From assembly GCF_014200375.1 (NCBI RefSeq), contig NZ_JACHBP010000001.1:1054001-1118000 (forward strand): 64,000 nucleotides of DNA. Direction: 5' to 3'. The stretch is from Terrimesophilobacter mesophilus (GTDB lineage Bacteria > Actinomycetota > Actinomycetes > Actinomycetales > Microbacteriaceae). How positions within the stretch are numbered: position 1 is the stretch's first letter; every line of letters starts with the position of its first letter. Below the pieces are notes generated by a model, which saw nothing but the letters and a program-made list of their open reading frames with translations, was not told the DNA's origin and did no database searches. This document shows positions 43,698 to 52,013 of the stretch, piece by piece. A program made the position numbers and the translations under genes.

Positions 43698-46462
43698 GCC
43701 GGAGATCCCGCATGTCGCTCTTCGGACTGCTGGCCCGCCAGTTCCGGTCGGACCTCGGCCCGTTGCTCGCGCTGGCGGTCATCGTTCTCGTCGTCGCGAC
43801 GCTCGCCGCGACGGCTCCCCTCGCGCTGCGCTCCATGACCTCCGCCGAGGTGGCGTACCAGATGGATAACCTCCCGGCGGTCCGTCGCGACCTGCTGAGC
43901 CGCGCAGCAGGAAACCCGACGATCACGCCGGGGACGGCACCGTTCGTCCAGTTCGAGGGCGCGTTGAAGGCTGCGACGGAGAGCGCTCCGAATCCCCTGC
44001 GGAAGGCGCTCGGGGAGGCGAACTTCGTCGTCTCCACCGACAGCCTTCAGGTCGCACGGCTCGGGGTGGAGTGGAACGATCCGATCACGCCGATCACGCT
44101 CAACGTCGCTCCGGCGCTCGAGGACAACATCACACTCACGGCAGGGGCGATGCCTGCCCCGTTCGATCAGGTGCTCGCACCCCAGGACCCCACCCGATTC
44201 CCCATCAACCAGTTCACACGCGATCCTGTCGACCCGAGCATCGACATCCTTCTGTCCACGGCGAGCGCCGACCAGGCCGGATGGAAGGTCGGCGAGGAAC
44301 GGCTCGTGCGGGTCAGCCAGGATGATGGCTTCTACGCAAAGCTCAGCGGGACGTTCGACGCCCTCGACGAGGCGGATGGTTTCTGGGCAGCGGCCCGCTC
44401 GGCACTCCAGCCAGGCATCTCCCATACCTCGTTCTCCGGTTCCAACACCCGGATCGTGACGAGCGCCGCCTTCATCGACCCCGGATCGTGGGCCACGTTG
44501 ATCGACGAGACGCGCCTGTCAGCGACGACATCCGTGGGCATCCCGCTCTTCACCGACGGACTCACGGTCGACGAGGATGAGGAACTGCTGCCCCAGCTGC
44601 GGCACTACCTCAGCCAGCCGCAGCAGGTCGCCAAGGTCGCGAACTCGACCACCGTCTCCTCGCTCATCTTCACCTCGGATGCCGACTCCACCCTCGAGAC
44701 CGCCCTCTCCCGCGCGTCCACCGCCATCTCGGTGCTCGTCATGGTGGCGTCGGGGCCGATCGGGGTCGCCATCGCCGCCCTGTGGCTGCTGTCACGGCTC
44801 ATCCTGTTGCGGCGCAGGGATGCGCTCACGCTCGCCTCGGCGCGCGGCGCGAGCGGAGTGCAGCTGCGCACGGCCCAGGCCCTCGAGATCCTCGCACTCT
44901 CCGTTCCGGGGGCCGCGATCGGCGCTGTCATCGCGTACCTGCTCTTCCCGTCAGCGTGGTCGGATGTCTCGGTGATCCTCGCGGGCGTCGTCGCCCTCGT
45001 GCCGCCCGTCCTCACCGCGATAGCGACCTCTCCGCGCAGCCTGAGGAGCGCGCGTGGCGACATCGACCCGCGGGTCCGGGGACGCTACCGGTGGGTGCTC
45101 GAGGTGATCGTGCTCGCGATGACCGCACTCGCGGTGTTCCTGCTCCTCCAGCGAGGACTCGCGTCCAGCAATGGAAGCGTCACGGTCGACCCGCTCCTGG
45201 CCTCGACTCCGCTCCTCCTCGCGCTCTCCGCGGGACTCATCGTCCTGCGCGTGTACCCGATCCCGCTCATGGGGTTCGCGCGCGCGGCGAAGAAGCGGAA
45301 GGGGATCGTCGGATTCCTCGGAGCGAACCGCAGCATCCGCGACCCCGCTGCCGGCCTCGCGCCCGTGCTCGCCATGGTCGTCGGCCTCGCCGTCGCGGTC
45401 TTCTCCGGGGTACTCCTCGGAACCGTCTACGGCGGGGTCGACTCCGCAGCGCACTCGAGCGTCGGCGCGGACCTCCGCATCGACTCGCCGATTCTCACCC
45501 AGGAGCAGCTCGACGAGATCGCGGCGGTGCCCGGCGTCGCGGACTCCGTCGCGATCTACCAGAACAACAAGCTCCTGAACCTGTCCGTCGAGGCCAACAT
45601 CGCCGTACCCATCCTCGTGGTCGACACCGCTGCCCTCGAGCGAGTGCAGGCGAATGTGCCTGGCGCTGCGCACTTCGACGGCGACATGTCCGGGAAGGTC
45701 GGCGAACGCATCCCCGTACTCCTCTCCCCGGATCTCGCCGCGCAGTACACCGTGGGGAAGGATTCCACGCTCGGCCCCGAAGACATCGTCGACGGCGGCG
45801 ATCCAGGCACGTCACCGTCGCTCAGCGGTGTTCAGGACTGGGTGCTCATCGATCGCGCGAACAGTGCGGCGTTCGACATCGACAAGTTCCTCCCCCGCAT
45901 CACCCTGATCACGCTCGACGACGGCGCAGACGCCGGCGCGGTCACCGCAGACCTCGCGAAGATCGTGGGTTCGGACGCGACGATCGAGAGCCCCGCGGAT
46001 GCCTCGGCGCTGCTCGACGGCTCCCCCGTGTCCGGCGGTCTGCAGCTCGCTCTCCTCGCGCTCATCATCGTCGTGGCGCTCCTGTGCGCCGCGACCGTCG
46101 TGCTCGCACTCATGATCAGCGGTCCGGCCAGGGAGCGCCTTCTCGCGCTCCTGCGCACGCTCGGTCTCACCCGGTCGCAGGCCCAGGGAATCACGGGATG
46201 GGAGATCGGCCCGACCGCGCTCGTCGCGATAGTGGTCGGCCTCGTGCTCGGTGCCGTGCTCCCCCTCATCGTGCTGGCCGGTGTCGATCTCCGCCCGTTC
46301 ACGGGCGGCGTGCTTCAGCCCGCCGTCATTCTCGACCCCGTACTCCTGTCGCTCATCATCGGCGGATTCGCCCTGCTCGTCGTGATCGCCACCATGGTCG
46401 CCATCGCGACCGCTCGCAGGGTGAGTCTTGCCAAAACCCTCAGAACGTCCGAGGAAGGATAG
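43694..46462 (+). CDS. Large FtsX-like ABC permease (second of two)
   Basis: A 922-residue membrane protein of the same architecture as the preceding gene: N-terminal segment (LLALAVIVLVVATLAATAPLAL), a large extracellular domain of about 320 residues, FtsX-type segments with LILLRRRDALTLASARGASG, a further extracellular domain, and a C-terminal FtsX block with ERLLALLRTLGLTRSQAQGI. The two permeases share the RGAS-type cytosolic coupling loop and so probably pair in one complex. The ATG at 43694 lies in the previous stop (ATGA). The next gene, an ATPase, begins four bases after its stop. Confidence 0.88.
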   Translation: MSRRSRMSLFGLLARQFRSDLGPLLALAVIVLVVATLAATAPLALRSMTSAEVAYQMDNLPAVRRDLLSRAAGNPTITPGTAPFVQFEGALKAATESAPNPLRKALGEANFVVSTDSLQVARLGVEWNDPITPITLNVAPALEDNITLTAGAMPAPFDQVLAPQDPTRFPINQFTRDPVDPSIDILLSTASADQAGWKVGEERLVRVSQDDGFYAKLSGTFDALDEADGFWAAARSALQPGISHTSFSGSNTRIVTSAAFIDPGSWATLIDETRLSATTSVGIPLFTDGLTVDEDEELLPQLRHYLSQPQQVAKVANSTTVSSLIFTSDADSTLETALSRASTAISVLVMVASGPIGVAIAALWLLSRLILLRRRDALTLASARGASGVQLRTAQALEILALSVPGAAIGAVIAYLLFPSAWSDVSVILAGVVALVPPVLTAIATSPRSLRSARGDIDPRVRGRYRWVLEVIVLAMTALAVFLLLQRGLASSNGSVTVDPLLASTPLLLALSAGLIVLRVYPIPLMGFARAAKKRKGIVGFLGANRSIRDPAAGLAPVLAMVVGLAVAVFSGVLLGTVYGGVDSAAHSSVGADLRIDSPILTQEQLDEIAAVPGVADSVAIYQNNKLLNLSVEANIAVPILVVDTAALERVQANVPGAAHFDGDMSGKVGERIPVLLSPDLAAQYTVGKDSTLGPEDIVDGGDPGTSPSLSGVQDWVLIDRANSAAFDIDKFLPRITLITLDDGADAGAVTADLAKIVGSDATIESPADASALLDGSPVSGGLQLALLALIIVVALLCAATVVLALMISGPARERLLALLRTLGLTRSQAQGITGWEIGPTALVAIVVGLVLGAVLPLIVLAGVDLRPFTGGVLQPAVILDPVLLSLIIGGFALLVVIATMVAIATARRVSLAKTLRTSEEG

Positions 46463-46466
46463 AACC

Positions 46467-47480
46467 ATGACGACCGATACAGCACCTCCCGGGTCGCCAC
46501 GCGCGGCGACCGGCGACACCGAGCCGCACATCCTGTGCTCGGATCTCGTGCGCATTTTCGCGGCGGAGGGCGTCGAAGTGCAGGCCCTCCAGGGTCTCAA
46601 TCTGAGCGTCGACCGCGGAGAGATGGTCGCGCTCGTCGGCGCATCCGGATCCGGCAAGTCGACGCTCCTCACGATCCTCTCGGGCCTCGACACCCCGACG
46701 GCTGGCGTCGCACGATGCGCTGGCAGCGACCTGCTCACGATGGGGCGTAAGGAGCGCGTGCAGTACCAGCGGCACAGCGTCGGGTTCGTCTGGCAGCAGA
46801 CCTCGCGGAACCTCCTGCCCTACCTCACCGCGGCGGAGAACGTCGCGATGGCCATGGTGGTCGCAGGCAACCCGACGAAGGATCGCCGGGCGCGCATCCG
46901 GGAGCTGCTCGACCTGCTCGAGGTCGGATACTGCGCGGACCGCAAGCCCACGGAGATGTCCGGCGGCGAACAGCAGCGCAGCGCGATCGCGGTGGCGCTC
47001 GCGAACGACCCGCAGGTCCTGCTCGCCGACGAACCGACAGGCGAACTCGATGAGGCCACATCCTCCGACGTGCTCGAGGCGATGCGCGGCGTGAACGAAG
47101 GGCTGGGGATCACGACCCTCATCGTCACGCACGATCCGGCGGTCTCCGAGCACGTGAACCGCACGATCCAGATCCGCGACGGCCGCACATCCACCGAGGT
47201 TCTGCGGCGCCGCGAAGTCGATGAGCACGGGCAGGAACAGCACATCGCCGAGGAGTTCGCGGTGCTCGACCGCGTCGGGCGCCTTCAGCTCCCGGATGAC
47301 TTCACGAAGGCGCTCGAGCTGCGCGAGCGCGTTCGCCTCGCCCTCGAGCCCGACCACGTCGGCGTATGGCCGGGGCATCGCCCCGCGAGGTCTGCCCCGG
47401 ATGCCGTGGCCGACCCGACCCCGCCGGATGCCGCCACCCGGGACAGTGCGCCCCTCGACCCCCCAGAGGACCGATCATGA
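46467..47480 (+). CDS. ABC ATPase of the FtsX system, with C-terminal extension
   Basis: A LolD/MacB-type ATPase of 337 residues. Walker A is GASGSGKST, the signature MSGGEQQRSAI, Walker B VLLADEPTGELD with catalytic Glu, and the switch histidine is in IVTHDPAVS. Beyond the usual 230 residues it has an extension of about 100 residues with Pro/Asp-rich tail, perhaps a contact to the permeases. The ATG at 46467 has GAGGAAGG upstream and follows the permease stop at once. The second ATPase gene overlaps its stop, so both are made together. Confidence 0.93.
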   Translation: MTTDTAPPGSPRAATGDTEPHILCSDLVRIFAAEGVEVQALQGLNLSVDRGEMVALVGASGSGKSTLLTILSGLDTPTAGVARCAGSDLLTMGRKERVQYQRHSVGFVWQQTSRNLLPYLTAAENVAMAMVVAGNPTKDRRARIRELLDLLEVGYCADRKPTEMSGGEQQRSAIAVALANDPQVLLADEPTGELDEATSSDVLEAMRGVNEGLGITTLIVTHDPAVSEHVNRTIQIRDGRTSTEVLRRREVDEHGQEQHIAEEFAVLDRVGRLQLPDDFTKALELRERVRLALEPDHVGVWPGHRPARSAPDAVADPTPPDAATRDSAPLDPPEDRS

Positions 47481-48202
47481 TGGAAGACCTTCGGCCGGCT
47501 CTGCGCGCGGAGAACGTCAGCCGGACCTTCACGACCGGCGCGGGCGACGTGAATGCCTGCACCGACATCAGCATCCAGGTGCACGCGGGCGAACTGCTCG
47601 TCGTCCGGGGCAAGAGCGGCAGCGGCAAGACGACGCTCCTCAACATCCTCGGCGGTCTCGATCGACCCACCTCGGGCGGCGTCTGGATCGGCGACCAGGA
47701 CCTGACCGCCCTCAACGACAACAAACTCGCCGAAGTACGACGCGGAAGGATCGGGTACGTCTTCCAGACCTTCGGGCTCATCCCCGTGCTCTCCGCGGCG
47801 GAGAACATCGAGGTGCCGTTGCGGATCCGCGGCACCGACCCCGCAGAGCGCGAGACCATGGTGGCGGAGATGCTCGACCTCGTCGGGCTCGCCGACCACG
47901 CCGCCCAGCGGCCCTACGAACTCTCCGGCGGCCAGCAGCAACGCGTCGGACTCGCCAGGGCGCTCGTCGGCGAGCCCGACATCCTTCTCGCCGACGAACC
48001 CACCGGACAGCTGGACTCCCGCACGGCCGCGACCATGATGGACCTCATCGAAGAGTTGGTGAAGGCGAAGGGAATCGCGGCGGTCGTCTCCACCCATGAC
48101 CCCCTTCTCGTTGCGCGCGCCCACAACGTCGTCGACCTGCACGACGGACGACTGGTCGAGCAGGAGACCCGCCGCGGCCGGCATGCGAGCGACACAGAGT
48201 AG
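47477..48202 (+). CDS. ABC ATPase of the FtsX system, standard length
   Basis: A 241-residue ATPase with Walker A GKSGSGKTT, signature LSGGQQQRVGLARAL, Walker B ILLADEPTGQLD and switch STHDPLLVA, all intact. The start is one of two adjacent ATG codons at 47477/47480 overlapping the previous stop. Having two different ATPases and two different permeases in one operon suggests a hetero-tetrameric complex, or two systems regulated together. Candidates for the role are lipoprotein or peptide export, cell-wall hydrolase control and antimicrobial peptide defence; no sensor kinase genes are adjacent to favour the last. Confidence 0.93.
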   Translation: MMEDLRPALRAENVSRTFTTGAGDVNACTDISIQVHAGELLVVRGKSGSGKTTLLNILGGLDRPTSGGVWIGDQDLTALNDNKLAEVRRGRIGYVFQTFGLIPVLSAAENIEVPLRIRGTDPAERETMVAEMLDLVGLADHAAQRPYELSGGQQQRVGLARALVGEPDILLADEPTGQLDSRTAATMMDLIEELVKAKGIAAVVSTHDPLLVARAHNVVDLHDGRLVEQETRRGRHASDTE

Positions 48203-48245
48203 CGAGGGCCATTTCTGACCCCCGCCACCCCGTGCTGCACCTCCG

Positions 48246-51200
48246 TCAGTTGACGGTGACCGGTAACTTCCGCTGTCCGGTCGCGACCGACACCACCGTC
48301 GATGCCCCGCTGTCCCCGTAGTACACGAGGCCGAGGTAACTCGTCGACGCCTTGAGCTTCGACCACGATGCCGTGTAGGTCGTCTGCACTCCCGCCTGGC
48401 CGGACAGCTCCGACGGATCGAGCGTGAGCGGTGACCCGCCCGGCAGCACCGAGAACGTGGTCAGGTCGAACGCCGTCGCCGGGTTCGCAGAGTACACGTC
48501 GACGTACACGAGGTACTTGGCCGCATCCGGCGAGTAGAGGTCCACCCGCTCATCCGCGGAACCGCTCGCCGACTGCCAACCCGCGATCGGAGTGCCCTTG
48601 CTGTCGAGCTCGTACACCGTGAGGTCGAGGTCGGCCGTGTCATCGATCGAGTTCAGGTCGAACCTGGCCAGCACCGTGCCCTTCGCAACCTTGACCGTGT
48701 ACTGGAACGAGTCCCCGGTCTCCCCGGATCCCGAGTGGTCCTTGACCGTATTGGTCGGATCGCGCTGCAGCGTTCCGGGGGTCAGCCCGGTCGTGCTGAG
48801 CGGAATCACTCCATCACCGCCAGGAGTCACCGTCACGTCCACGGAACCGGTGAGACCGGTACCACTCGCCTCGGCGGGCGCGACGATCGTGACCGGCTGC
48901 ACCGCGATGGGTGACCGGACGACCGTCGAACCACTCGTCCACGTCAGCGCGCCGGTGGCGAACTTGTCGAGTGGAGCATTCGTCCGACTGAACGTCACCG
49001 AGAAGCTGGCCGTGTCACCGGGGCTCGCGAAACTGAGCGTCGACGGCGAGACGACCACGTCGATCCCGGGGATCGAGGCCGCCGCGGTGAAGGTTCCCGC
49101 CTGCGTCGCCGTCACCGTGCGAGTGATCGTCTCCGGAGCCGTGAGGGCCCCGATGGCGATCGATGCCAGGTTGAGGTTGCTCGGATCGATGGGATCGGCC
49201 CCGACGTCGTAACCGATGCCCTGGATGTACGAGAGCCAGTCGCCCACGTCATTCAGGTACAGCAGTCCCGGCTCGAAGTACTTCGTCGGATCGACATGGC
49301 CTGCGCCCTGCACGAACGGGTTCGTGACCGGTTTGCCTGCACTGTCGAGCGTGTTGTACGCGCTCGTCATCATGGCCGACTTGATCTCGGACGGGCTCGC
49401 GTTCGGCGACTTGCCGAGGTACAGCGCTGCGAGGCCGGTGATGTGCGGCGCGGCCATCGAGGTTCCGGAGAGGAACTGGAAGGTCGGATCGCCACCCTCG
49501 GCATTCGCACCGTCGGCGATGATCGCCACACCCGGAGCCGTGATGTCCGGCTTCAGGATGTCGCTGCCGTCGGCCAGCACCGGTCCCCGCGAGGAGAACC
49601 CGGCGACCTGCGGAGTAGCCGGTTCGATGCCCGTCGAGTTGCCCGCGGCCATGCTGACCGTCGCCCCCGCCGTCGCCGCGTACGCCATGAGCGCGTCATG
49701 GAACTGCACGTCGAGGTGGATGGTCGGTACAGAGTGGTTGTCGAGGTCCGTCGACCCAGCGACGACGTTGATCAGGATCATGCCGATGCCGCCGACCCTG
49801 GCGACCTCGGCAGACTTGGCCACCCGGTCGTTGAGCCCTCGCTCACACACCACGATCTTGCCGGCTGCGAGCGCCGGGTCGAGCGTGTCGGCGAAGCACA
49901 GGTTCGCATTCACCGCACCGGAGAGGGCCACGGCCGACGCCAGTACGAGGTCTCCCTCGAGCGGAGGCGCGCCCGGCGTCATGTCGAGGGTCACGGATGC
50001 CCCTGCCATCGCCTGTCCATCGCCGAGCGTGGCCGTCGCCTCATAGCTCGGGATCGTGCTCGCGGCGACCGTGGTGATCCACGGTGACGCGTTGTCGAGC
50101 GTCGACGAGGCCGGCCCGTCGTTCCCGGCGGAAGCCGAGACGAAGACGCCGGCAGCTGCCGCACCGAGGAAGGCCTGGTCGGTCGCGGAGACCGTGGTCT
50201 GGGCCGCGCCGCCGCCGATGGAGAAGTTGATGACGTCGACGCCGTCGCTCACCGCGGCGTCGATCGCGGCGACGAGGTCGGATGTCGCGCATCCGTCGTC
50301 CGTCGTCACCGTCGGATCCTGACCGGTCCAGCACACCTTGTATGCCGCGATCTTCGCCGCCGGTGCGACACCCGTGATGGTCCCGAAGCTCACGCCGTTG
50401 ATCGAAGCGGCGACATCCGGGTTGCCGGCCGCCGTGCTCGAGGTGTGAGAGCCGTGGCCGTCACCGTCGCGCGGCGAGAGGTACTCGCCGAGGTCGGTCC
50501 CGCCGATGTTGCCCGCCCCGAACCCGTTGACGAAGTAGCGTGCGCCGACGATCTTCGTGCTGCAGTCGGCCGCGGTGAACTGGACGCCGGTCTGGCATGT
50601 TCCCGTGAAGGTGTTCCCATCGCCCTTTGCGAAGGTGATCGTGCTGCCGTCCAGGTACGGGTCGGCACCCGCCGCCGTGCCGAGCGAGTCGCCGGCGAAG
50701 GACGGGTTCTCCGGCGCGATGCCGGTGTCGAGCATGCCGACGACGACTCCGGCGCCGGCATTGCCCACACCCCCCAGTGACGCCCAGACGCCACTCGGAC
50801 CATCGAGGCCGAGGAAAGTAGTGGAGGGGACCGCCGTCACATGCTGCAACTCGTCGGGAACGATGCTCGCGACGTCTTTGTTCATCGAGAGTGCGACGGC
50901 CTGCTTGGTGGAGAGTGTGGCGGAGAAGCCGTTGAGCGTCAGGGTGTAGGAGTAGTCGATCCTGGCGCCGACGGAGGCGGCGACATCCTTCTGCTGAGCT
51001 TTGAGGTAATGGGAATAGTTCTCAACGGAACGGCTCTTCGCGTTCAGCTGCTTTCCCTTGCTCGGCCTGGTGGGAGTGAAACCGTTCGTTCCCCCGGTGT
51101 AGGTCGCGGCAGCCGCGTCCACGAGAGTCACGATGTAGTGGCCAGGCGCGAATGTCGACTGGCCGTGACCGCCGATCGCGGTCGGTGCGGCGGCGGCCCC

Positions 51201-51278
51201 TAGCGCGGTTCCCGCGACGAGGCCCGATGCGAGCAGTGCGCTGGTAGCGACTGCCGCAAGGATTTTTCGGTAGCCCAC
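48246..51278 (-). CDS. Secreted subtilisin-family (S8) serine protease
   Basis: A 1010-residue secreted protease. It has a signal peptide (KILAAVATSALLASGLVAGTALGAAAA), an I9-type propeptide (YIVTLVDAAAATY to about residue 150), and a catalytic domain with the triad D184 (VVGMLDTGIAP), H275 (DGDGHGSHTSS) and S607 (LSGTSMAAPHI). A protease-associated domain is inserted between H275 and S607, as in plant-type subtilases. A fibronectin-III-like region and a C-terminal prepeptidase-like beta domain follow. It should degrade extracellular protein. No LPxTG or lipobox, so it is released or loosely wall-bound. It converges with the ABC operon and is divergent from hsp20. Confidence 0.94.
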   Translation of the reverse strand: MGYRKILAAVATSALLASGLVAGTALGAAAAPTAIGGHGQSTFAPGHYIVTLVDAAAATYTGGTNGFTPTRPSKGKQLNAKSRSVENYSHYLKAQQKDVAASVGARIDYSYTLTLNGFSATLSTKQAVALSMNKDVASIVPDELQHVTAVPSTTFLGLDGPSGVWASLGGVGNAGAGVVVGMLDTGIAPENPSFAGDSLGTAAGADPYLDGSTITFAKGDGNTFTGTCQTGVQFTAADCSTKIVGARYFVNGFGAGNIGGTDLGEYLSPRDGDGHGSHTSSTAAGNPDVAASINGVSFGTITGVAPAAKIAAYKVCWTGQDPTVTTDDGCATSDLVAAIDAAVSDGVDVINFSIGGGAAQTTVSATDQAFLGAAAAGVFVSASAGNDGPASSTLDNASPWITTVAASTIPSYEATATLGDGQAMAGASVTLDMTPGAPPLEGDLVLASAVALSGAVNANLCFADTLDPALAAGKIVVCERGLNDRVAKSAEVARVGGIGMILINVVAGSTDLDNHSVPTIHLDVQFHDALMAYAATAGATVSMAAGNSTGIEPATPQVAGFSSRGPVLADGSDILKPDITAPGVAIIADGANAEGGDPTFQFLSGTSMAAPHITGLAALYLGKSPNASPSEIKSAMMTSAYNTLDSAGKPVTNPFVQGAGHVDPTKYFEPGLLYLNDVGDWLSYIQGIGYDVGADPIDPSNLNLASIAIGALTAPETITRTVTATQAGTFTAAASIPGIDVVVSPSTLSFASPGDTASFSVTFSRTNAPLDKFATGALTWTSGSTVVRSPIAVQPVTIVAPAEASGTGLTGSVDVTVTPGGDGVIPLSTTGLTPGTLQRDPTNTVKDHSGSGETGDSFQYTVKVAKGTVLARFDLNSIDDTADLDLTVYELDSKGTPIAGWQSASGSADERVDLYSPDAAKYLVYVDVYSANPATAFDLTTFSVLPGGSPLTLDPSELSGQAGVQTTYTASWSKLKASTSYLGLVYYGDSGASTVVSVATGQRKLPVTVN

Positions 51279-51355
51279 GGTGTATCCCTTCTGAGCAACG
51301 GAGTGGGTGGATGCCGCAGTCGGGATCTGCGTTGGGCTTTACGCTAGACCCGGTC

Positions 51356-51372
51356 TACCCCCGTAGGGGGTA
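51356..51372. promoter_or_regulatory. G/C-tract palindrome TACCCCC-GTA-GGGGGTA (CsoR-like site)
   Basis: A perfect 7-base inverted repeat around a 3-base centre, 78 bases upstream of the protease start. Sites of the form TACCCC-N-GGGGTA are typical for CsoR/RicR-family copper or other metal sensors. No csoR gene is in the window. It may regulate the protease, or the element may belong to the metal ATPase region 600 bases away on the other side of hsp20. Confidence 0.5.
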
Positions 51373-51439
51373 CTTTGTTACCAATCCGTTATCAACTTTC
51401 CCTCCGCTCTCCTGATTCGCGGAGGGCGAACGCCATTCA

Positions 51440-51466
51440 CTGGCACTCTCATGGATAGAGTGCTAA
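51440..51466 (+). promoter_or_regulatory. CIRCE element (HrcA operator) before hsp20
   Basis: CTGGCACTC-N9-GAGTGCTAA. The right arm is identical to the CIRCE consensus (TTAGCACTC-N9-GAGTGCTAA), the left arm matches 7 of 9, and the spacer is exactly nine. This implies repression by HrcA. Confidence 0.85.
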
Positions 51467-51476
51467 TTTCTTAATA

Positions 51477-51497
51477 GTTGAGCCGACTCGACTCAAG
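51477..51497 (+). promoter_or_regulatory. HAIR element (HspR operator) before hsp20
   Basis: GTTGAGC-N7-ACTCAAG, matching the HAIR consensus CTTGAGT-N7-ACTCAAG at 12 of 14 positions with the correct 7-base spacer. It lies 10 bases after the CIRCE element and 20 bases before the hsp20 ATG. HspR with DnaK as corepressor would add a second control. Confidence 0.85.
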
Positions 51498-51516
51498 TAC
51501 TGAAGGAGTGAAGAAT

Positions 51517-51942
51517 ATGGCCCTGTACTTCGACCCGTTCCGTGAACTGGACCGCGTCGCCTCGAACCGGCTGGACTCGCGGCGGCCCCGCCTCATGCCG
51601 ATCGATCTGCACAAGGACGGCGACCTGTACGTCCTGAACGCCGACCTCCCCGGGATCGACCCCGGCTCGGTGGACGTGGATGTCGACGGCCAGCTGCTCA
51701 CCATTCGCGCGGAGCGCACCGCCCGCAGCGAAGACGTCACATGGCTTGCCCATGAGCGTCCGAGCGGCTCGTTCCTGCGCCGGCTGAACCTCGGCGACGG
51801 AATCGACACCGAGCACATCAGCGCCGCCTACGACAACGGCGTGCTGAGCGTCATGATCCCGGTGAGCGAGAAGGCGAAGCCGCGCAAGGTCGCGGTGCAG
51901 TCCGGCGCCGCGTCGACCCCCGTCGAGGTCGCCGCAGCCTGA
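51517..51942 (+). CDS. Hsp20 small heat-shock protein
   Basis: An alpha-crystallin-domain chaperone of 141 residues that holds unfolding proteins without using ATP. Residues 24-120 are the alpha-crystallin domain (MPIDLHKDGDLYVLNADLPG, VDVDGQLLTIRAERT, ERPSGSFLRRLNL, AAYDNGVLSVMIPV); the last of these is the A-x-x-x-x-GVL signature. The C-terminal tail lacks an obvious I-x-I anchor. The ATG at 51517 has AAGGAG at 51503-51508. It is one of few heat-shock genes with both HrcA and HspR sites, which suggests it is kept tightly silent without stress. Confidence 0.95.
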   Translation: MALYFDPFRELDRVASNRLDSRRPRLMPIDLHKDGDLYVLNADLPGIDPGSVDVDVDGQLLTIRAERTARSEDVTWLAHERPSGSFLRRLNLGDGIDTEHISAAYDNGVLSVMIPVSEKAKPRKVAVQSGAASTPVEVAAA

Positions 51943-51949
51943 CCATCAC

Positions 51950-52013
51950 GATGCGGCGTTTCGTCGGTGATGCGGGTCTTCACACGACCGCATCGCCGAC
52001 GGGGCGCCGCATC
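51950..52013. terminator. Bidirectional terminator between hsp20 and the P-type ATPase gene
   Basis: Two 26-base arms (51950-51975 and 51988-52013) pair over their full length if G-U pairs are allowed, with a 12-base loop. It begins eight bases after the hsp20 stop. The right arm lies within the last 11 codons of the convergent ATPase gene, so the same DNA encodes protein and serves as terminator. Confidence 0.8.
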
